DNA from: an uncultured Pelolinea sp.
GTDB lineage: Bacteria; Chloroflexota; Anaerolineae; Anaerolineales; Anaerolineaceae
Direction of reading: 5' to 3'
DNA: 5,808 nucleotides
Assembly (NCBI GenBank): GCA_937902055.1
Contig: CALGUJ010000003.1
Span: 1 to 5,808, forward strand
Shown: piece by piece, positions 5,631 to 5,808 of the stretch
Numbering within the stretch: the stretch's first letter is position 1
Layout of the letters: every line of letters starts with the position of its first letter
Notes under the pieces: generated by a model
What the model was told of the DNA's origin: nothing
The model's input: only the letters and a program-made list of their open reading frames with translations
Databases searched by the model: none
Program-made: the position numbers and the translations under genes

Positions 5631-5808
5631 CTAAGCGCCATCGTAGGCGCGCTGCAGCTCGCCAAGATCCAGTTTGACCATTTGCAGCATGGCCTGCATG
5701 GCGCGCTCCGCTTTGGCGGTTTCCGGTCCCTGGATCAGGGCAAACATGGGCATCGGCACCACTTGCCAGACCAAACCGTACCGGTCGCTCAGCCAGCCGC
5801 ATTGCTGC
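5631..5808 (-). CDS. PhnB-like VOC-fold protein, C-terminal part (5' end outside window)
   Basis: An open frame enters from the right edge (in frame from 5807) and ends at TAG 5631-5633, giving 58 residues. It begins QQCGWLSDRYGLVWQVVP, the 'cGWl.DrfGv.WQivP' signature of PhnB-like / 3-demethylubiquinone-9 3-methyltransferase-like proteins of the vicinal-oxygen-chelate (glyoxalase) superfamily. It continues with an acidic helix and the typical tail with repeated AM..M, then KLDLGELQRAYDG. Full-length members are about 130-160 aa, so roughly two thirds lies outside. The common database name implies a methyltransferase, but most such proteins are uncharacterised small VOC proteins. The gene reads toward the palindrome at 5536-5570 and the protease gene, 134 bp from stop to the next start, so cotranscription is possible but not indicated. 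The family call is strong; the function is open. Confidence 0.82.
   Translation of the reverse strand, partial: QQCGWLSDRYGLVWQVVPMPMFALIQGPETAKAERAMQAMLQMVKLDLGELQRAYDGA

Noticed and set aside
5548..5802. 84-codon minus-strand open frame near the right edge
   Set aside because: It is an out-of-frame shadow of the PhnB-like gene end and runs into the palindrome; the correct frame shows the CGWL-type family signature.

Overview
The window looks like an ordinary chromosomal stretch from a GC-moderate bacterium, probably Chloroflexota (Anaerolineae-like). This is an inference from three things: a Thr/Pro/Ser-rich linker in an extracytoplasmic protein, a TetR regulator of the TetR_C_8 type, and a bacterial AspRS with a DHGG signature. 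No rRNA, tRNA, CRISPR array, transposase or phage gene is visible.

Layout, left to right. (1) The 3' end of a TetR-family regulator (+) runs into the window and overlaps the tail of a convergent gene by 22 bp. (2) That convergent gene (-) encodes a membrane-anchored extracytoplasmic protein: N-terminal transmembrane segment, PT-rich linker, beta-sandwich-like domain. (3) A YdeI/OmdA-type DUF1905 protein (-) follows, with a well-formed promoter. (4) A strong hairpin terminator separates it from a small four-helix membrane protein of the TIGR03987/HsmA-like family (-). (5) A divergent intergenic region leads into aspS (+), a complete 591-aa aspartyl-tRNA synthetase closed by a textbook terminator. 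(6) About 200 bp hold no convincing gene. (7) A CPBP-family (CAAX/Abi) intramembrane protease (-) follows; upstream of it is a perfect 14-bp inverted repeat whose 7-bp centre and arm overlap a TATAAT box. (8) The 3' end of a PhnB-like VOC-fold protein (-) leaves the window on the right.

The genes appear largely monocistronic, most with their own ribosome binding site and several with a recognisable promoter or terminator. I see no operon logic that ties them into one pathway. aspS is the only core housekeeping gene; the others are small regulatory, membrane or uncharacterised families. No new multi-gene system is evident. The points most worth a second look are the palindrome at the protease promoter, the His31 signature of a non-discriminating AspRS, and the linker-tethered extracytoplasmic protein.
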